Part shown: piece by piece, positions 23,770-25,833 of the stretch | Position numbering within the stretch: position 1 is the stretch's first letter | Layout: each line of letters opens with the position of its first letter | Origin: a virus | DNA length: 25,833 nucleotides | Strand: one strand, 5' to 3' | Virus record (IMG/VR): IMGVR_UViG_3300046028_000007 | Span: 1-25,833 of that record | Program-made: the position numbers and the translations under genes | The notes under the pieces: generated by a model | Database searches by the model: none | The model's input: the letters and a program-made list of their open reading frames with translations, nothing else | What the model was told of the DNA's origin: nothing

Positions 23770-23984
23770 TAGCTTGCGGCAATGTTAGCCAAGGTGTCGC
23801 AACGCAACCAGTTAGTGCCGTTGCTGAAAGCCAACACGGGGCTTCCTGCTGCGCCATTGGAGAAGTAAGCCACTTGACCAGCGGGGCTGACAGCGGGGGC
23901 TGTTGCTACTGTGTAAGCAGTAAATGCGACCAAGTTCAGTTGTGGGTCTTGATATGCCACGCCTGTTGCAATTGAATTTGCCAT
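23769..23984 (-). CDS. Small beta protein with tail-fibre-type module, 71 aa
   Basis: The protein consists of AFTAYTVATAPAVSPAGQVA followed by YFSNGAAGSPVLAFSNGTNW and LRCDTLANIAAS. The YTVAT...PVxxxxNG(T/S)NW pattern is the same as the last part of the tailspike at 11367-13406 (YTVATLPAG, then PVFYNGSNWIIG), a module common at the ends of phage fibre proteins. Here it is a stand-alone gene among packaging-associated small genes. It could be a minor virion surface protein. Binding site AAAGGAAATATC. No enzymatic motif. Confidence 0.65.
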   Translation of the reverse strand: MANSIATGVAYQDPQLNLVAFTAYTVATAPAVSPAGQVAYFSNGAAGSPVLAFSNGTNWLRCDTLANIAAS

Positions 23985-23994
23985 GATATTTCCT

Positions 23995-24273
23995 TTAACA
24001 GTTCCAGTTTTTAAGAGATGCCTTGGCTCTTTCCGCAGGGCCTTTGGCGTTTTTGACTACCCCCTCCATCCTAGCGCAAAATGATGCTTTTCTGCCAGCA
24101 TCGGCTTTTGTCTTAGGGTTTGGGGCGGGTGGCTTCAAATTAGCGTTGTTCTTGGCATTGTATTCAGCACGACCTTTAGCGGTCATCCCCGCACCTTTTT
24201 CAGTCGGGTTGTAGGTTTTCCCCTTGCCTGTGGTCTTGTGGGGAATCGGCTTGTCGTGCTTTTTCGTTGCCAT
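23995..24273 (-). CDS. Small basic protein, DUF6321-like, 92 aa
   Basis: The start at 24273 is chosen because GGAGGAATAATC is directly ahead; an in-frame start at 24297 inside the GroES gene would add an improbable MCGCGGII leader. The product is Lys/Ala/Gly-rich with KGAGMTAKGRAEYNAKNNAN (about residues 26-45) and the C-terminal KASFCARMEGVVKNAKGPAE followed by RAKASLKNWNC. The TAKGRxxYN and SFCARM/WNC signatures match a phage family I know as DUF6321, found near terminase genes. Function not known; strong positive charge suggests nucleic-acid or capsid-interior contact, as inference. Confidence 0.75.
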   Translation of the reverse strand: MATKKHDKPIPHKTTGKGKTYNPTEKGAGMTAKGRAEYNAKNNANLKPPAPNPKTKADAGRKASFCARMEGVVKNAKGPAERAKASLKNWNC

Positions 24274-24275
24274 GA

Positions 24276-24533
24276 TTATTCCTCCACAACCGCACAAATG
24301 TCGGCTTCTTGAATGATTTGGTAGTCCTGACCATCAATCTTTTGGGTGGGCCAATTAAGGTAATCCCCGTTCCCATACTTGATGAAGTCTCCCACCTTGA
24401 CATCGTAAACCTTTGGGCCGATGGCGACAATAGTCCCCTCGTTAAAGGGTTCTTTGTTCTTCACATAGATGATGTCGGATAAATTTCGCACCTGTGGTTT
24501 TACCACAACACGATCACGCAATGGGGTCAGCAT
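24276..24533 (-). CDS. GroES-like co-chaperonin
   Basis: The 85-residue protein follows the Cpn10 pattern. PLRDRVVVKP at residues 4-13 is the first strand, with a mobile-loop region around SDIIYVKNKEP (about 19-29). The core is GTIVAIGPKVYDVKVGDFIK (33-52) and YQIIQEADICAVVEE ends it, as in GroES. It is about 12 residues shorter than E. coli GroES (97): the segment between VAIG and DVKVGD lacks the residues that form the roof hairpin. A heptamer would cap the host GroEL ring and help fold phage proteins, as T4 gp31 does for its coat. No GroEL gene is in the window. Overlaps the upstream gene (ATGCTGA), with GGGAG ahead. Confidence 0.87.
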   Translation of the reverse strand: MLTPLRDRVVVKPQVRNLSDIIYVKNKEPFNEGTIVAIGPKVYDVKVGDFIKYGNGDYLNWPTQKIDGQDYQIIQEADICAVVEE

Positions 24534-24763
24534 TTCTTTGGTCTCCCAGGCTTTTTCTTGACAGGAACAGAAACCTCTTTGGTCTCGTCAGTCATGATGT
24601 CGTACACGGGAAGTTTCACGACCTCAACTTGCATGGGTTCGTGTTGACCGCACCAATCGTTTTGGTGCTTGTTCTGCTGTTGGGGGCTTTGGCGACAGAT
24701 GCCCATGATTTGCTGATTCCTAAAGAATCGGCAGTTTCCACAATTAGAATGTGATTCAGCCAT
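24527..24763 (-). CDS. Four-cysteine small protein with AT-hook-like tail, 78 aa
   Basis: Residues 8-41 contain C8xxC11, C23 and C38 in the pattern NCGNCRFF...GICRQSP...WCGQH, a likely small metal (zinc or iron-sulphur) site. The C-terminus VPVKKKPGRPKKC holds a Gly-Arg-Pro core flanked by lysines, the AT-hook signature for minor-groove DNA binding. The middle (VEVVKLPVYDIMTDETKEVS) is a short strand region. The combination suggests a small DNA-associated protein, perhaps regulatory or genome-condensing, but no function is proven. It has an AGAGGTATTGA binding site and runs into the GroES gene. Confidence 0.68.
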   Translation of the reverse strand: MAESHSNCGNCRFFRNQQIMGICRQSPQQQNKHQNDWCGQHEPMQVEVVKLPVYDIMTDETKEVSVPVKKKPGRPKKC

Positions 24764-24790
24764 TCAATACCTCTTTTATTGCTTGGTTAG

Positions 24791-24824
24791 AAGCGCCCCC
24801 AGATTCTCCGTCTGCGGGGCGTTT
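24791..24824 (-). promoter_or_regulatory. Strong intergenic stem-loop
   Basis: AAGCGCCCC (24791-24799) pairs with GGGGCGTTT (24816-24824), and CAGA pairs with TCTG inside, giving about 13 pairs with one bulge and a seven-base loop. It lies between two small genes in a 65-base gap. The minus-strand 3' side is followed by CTAACC rather than a U-tract, so it may be an inefficient terminator, an mRNA-stabilising element or a processing site. Confidence 0.55.
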
Positions 24825-24828
24825 CGCT

Positions 24829-25035
24829 TTACTGATAAGACTTGCGGTCGTGAGTGTAGCAAGTTCCAGAGGACTTGCCACCTTCAAACTTAGAATCTTT
24901 GCCAACTTTGTTTGTCATGGCATCAGGGATGCGGTTCTTCACGCTGCCGTTGGACTTCATTTCGGGGGCGGGGTTGCCAGCCAGTTTTGCGCTGTTGCCG
25001 TAGCCGTAGCCTTTGGGCTCGTTCTTGTTCATCAT
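24829..25035 (-). CDS. Small polar protein, 68 aa, unknown
   Basis: The product (MMNKNEPKGYGYGNSAKLAG, then NPAPEMKSNGSVKNRIPDAM and a Lys/Gly/Ser tail ending YTHDRKSYQ) is rich in Gly, Lys, Asn and Ser, with one cysteine and no hydrophobic core, so it is probably disordered. It is supported as a gene by AAGGAATTATC in front of the tandem ATGs and by its tight position between the Dps-like gene and a strong stem-loop. No family recognised with confidence. Confidence 0.6.
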   Translation of the reverse strand: MMNKNEPKGYGYGNSAKLAGNPAPEMKSNGSVKNRIPDAMTNKVGKDSKFEGGKSSGTCYTHDRKSYQ

Positions 25036-25044
25036 GATAATTCC

Positions 25045-25413
25045 TTATTTCAGGGTTAGTAAATACAAAGTTGAATTGATCAGATCGGCAATTTCATCAA
25101 CGATGTTTTGCAGTTCTGAATCTTGCGGTATTTCTTCACGGGCTTCCTCAACAAACTGTTTCAGTTGTGTCAAGTAGGCTTCAGGGGTTTCCTGTGGCTG
25201 ATGCAACTCATCAGGAAATTTAGTCATACGGGTGTTGTAGCGACCTTGATAACTCTCAGCTAACTGGTCTGCAAAGTCAACAATCTTGGGGTAGAACTTG
25301 CCCAAAGCCTTGTGAATAGCGTATTCCCGTGTCTGCAAATGCTGAAAATGGGTAATCGTGCCACTGTGAAACAGAGTAGCTACGAACTCGGCAACTTCAG
25401 CATTTTTTTCCAT
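25045..25413 (-). CDS. Dps/ferritin-like protein (DUF5856-type)
   Basis: The 122-residue, all-helical product contains ATLFHSGTITHFQHLQTREY (residues 12-31), then AIHKALGKFYPKIVDFADQL (32-51) and AESYQGRYN. H22, H34, D49 and E53 have the same spacing (11, 14 and 3 residues between) as the two His, Asp and Glu ferroxidase ligands of Dps proteins. The rest forms helices ending NIVDEIADLINSTLYLLTLK. Small phage proteins like this are grouped as DUF5856, a Dps-like family. Likely roles are iron oxidation/DNA protection or a structural helical bundle. There is no Shine-Dalgarno before the ATG; the promoter at 25420-25447 would place the mRNA start at or next to the ATG. Confidence 0.72.
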   Translation of the reverse strand: MEKNAEVAEFVATLFHSGTITHFQHLQTREYAIHKALGKFYPKIVDFADQLAESYQGRYNTRMTKFPDELHQPQETPEAYLTQLKQFVEEAREEIPQDSELQNIVDEIADLINSTLYLLTLK

Positions 25414-25419
25414 ATTTGC

Positions 25420-25447
25420 ACTATACCAAAAAAAGCGGGGGAATCAA
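25420..25447 (-). promoter_or_regulatory. Extended -10 promoter overlapping a terminator, leaderless start
   Basis: TATAGT (25425-25420) is preceded by TGG, giving an extended -10, and TTGATT (25447-25442) lies 16 bases upstream as a four-of-six -35. Six bases separate the -10 from the ATG at 25413, so transcription should begin at about the ATG. The -35 forms the loop of the terminator 25428-25457. It probably begins the small-gene/terminase transcription unit. Confidence 0.65.
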
Positions 25448-25457
25448 CCCCCAAAAA
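25428..25457 (-). terminator. Intrinsic terminator after the HNH-like gene
   Basis: On the minus strand TTTTT is followed by GGGGG (25452-25448), loop TTGATT, CCCCC (25441-25437), GC and TTTTTTT. The five-pair GC stem can extend by A/T pairs, and the U-run is typical of rho-independent termination. It lies 15 bases beyond the stop of the HNH-like gene and should separate that unit from the following Dps-like gene. Confidence 0.78.
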
Positions 25458-25471
25458 GGCAACTGCAATGC

Positions 25472-25804
25472 CTACTCAAATTCTGCCACAAAAGGGAGTG
25501 GAACTTCTACAGGCCATCTACCTTGTTTGCAAAGCAATAAAACTGTGCCAATGTGAGCCTCTGCCCACTTTCTTTGGCGTTCTTCCTTTGTTAAGTCTTT
25601 GCCTTGATCGATCTCGTAGTGGCAAGCCAAGCACAAAGCAGCGACCAAATTGTCATCTGCCTTGATGCCCCTGCCCTTGCCACCGCCCCAATTACTGTGA
25701 GCCGCCTGAACGCCATTGTCCATGCCACAGCTTTGACAGGAGAGACCCGCCACTAGTTTTAGGAGTTTCTGGCTTCTCACATATTGGTGCTTCGGATATT
25801 GCAT
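25472..25804 (-). CDS. HNH-like zinc nuclease (DUF1364-type)
   Basis: The 110-residue product has KLLKLVAGLSCQSCGMDN (C23, C26), then VQAAHSNWGGGKGRGIKADD with H36, then LCLACHYEIDQG with C58, C61 and H62, and ends with a helix and PVEVPLPFVAEF. Two CxxC pairs and the AAHSN / CxxCHxxID signature match a phage HNH-type family I know as DUF1364. HNH proteins next to terminases assist packaging-site cleavage in some phages, while DUF1364 members often sit in recombination regions; either role is possible. The start at 25804 has only a weak AAAGAA site, and the frame stays open to the window edge, so the true start could be upstream. Confidence 0.78.
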   Translation of the reverse strand: MQYPKHQYVRSQKLLKLVAGLSCQSCGMDNGVQAAHSNWGGGKGRGIKADDNLVAALCLACHYEIDQGKDLTKEERQRKWAEAHIGTVLLLCKQGRWPVEVPLPFVAEFE

Positions 25805-25833
25805 ATTCTTTGGTGTAAAACTTGTGATTGTTT

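Noticed and set aside
24276-24297. Upstream start giving a Cys/Gly leader (MCGCGGII) to the DUF6321-like protein
   Set aside because: The ATG at 24273 has GGAGGAATAATC directly ahead and gives a product that begins like the family; the leader is only a read of the GroES 3' end.
24493-24507. Inverted repeat TGTGGT/ACCACA near the start of the GroES gene
   Set aside because: It is fully explained by codons for the conserved VVVKP strand and has no U-tract; the chance of a functional hairpin is not supported further.

Overview
This window is a contiguous piece of a tailed double-stranded DNA phage with a short-tailed, P22-like virion plan, seen from its complementary strand. Every convincing gene is on the minus strand, so the genome reads from base 25833 down to base 1. 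There are no rRNA, tRNA, IS or CRISPR signals and no gap over 300 bases without a gene. Genes are packed with TAATG, ATGA, GTGA and TGATG overlaps and purine-rich ribosome binding sites, typical of a phage late operon. The head and tail genes are of the P22 type (Terminase_3-like large terminase, P22-like portal, scaffold, coat, gp4 and gp10), which fits a Gram-negative, probably proteobacterial host. The sequence alone does not fix the host or show an integrase, so lifestyle is open.

In reading order: (1) 25804-25472, a DUF1364/HNH-like zinc nuclease, closed by an intrinsic terminator. (2) A sigma70-type promoter embedded in that terminator drives a Dps/ferritin-like gene that appears leaderless. 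It is followed by a run of small genes: a basic 68-residue protein, a four-cysteine protein with an AT-hook-like tail, a GroES co-chaperonin, a DUF6321-like protein, a small fibre-module protein, a 57-residue coiled-coil protein and a lysine-rich small protein. (3) Small and large terminase, then portal. (4) A near-consensus promoter with a leader stem-loop, then scaffold, P22-type coat and a small head-fibre-like protein, ending at a second intrinsic terminator. (5) A GT-A glycosyltransferase and a small beta-rich protein. (6) A large receptor-binding block: an 833-residue fibre, a pectate-lyase-fold tailspike, a 369-residue fibre and a fibre with NTAxG repeats and a C-terminal S74 chaperone, with two related small DUF7936-like proteins. 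(7) Tail/neck genes gp4 and gp10, a short protein and a cupin. (8) Three candidate ejection proteins in the positions of P22 gp7, gp20 and gp16. (9) A group of small coiled-coil/membrane proteins, likely the edge of the lysis region, cut by the window end.

Functionally, the terminase and portal package DNA into a scaffold/coat shell. The phage GroES may assist folding of the coat or another virion protein. gp4 and gp10 close the portal, the fibres and spike bind and may digest surface glycans, and the three ejection proteins would enter the host with the DNA. Compared with P22, the main departures are the fibre block placed between coat and gp4, the lack of a recognisable tail needle, the virion-cassette glycosyltransferase, and the co-chaperonin plus Dps-like pair ahead of the terminase.
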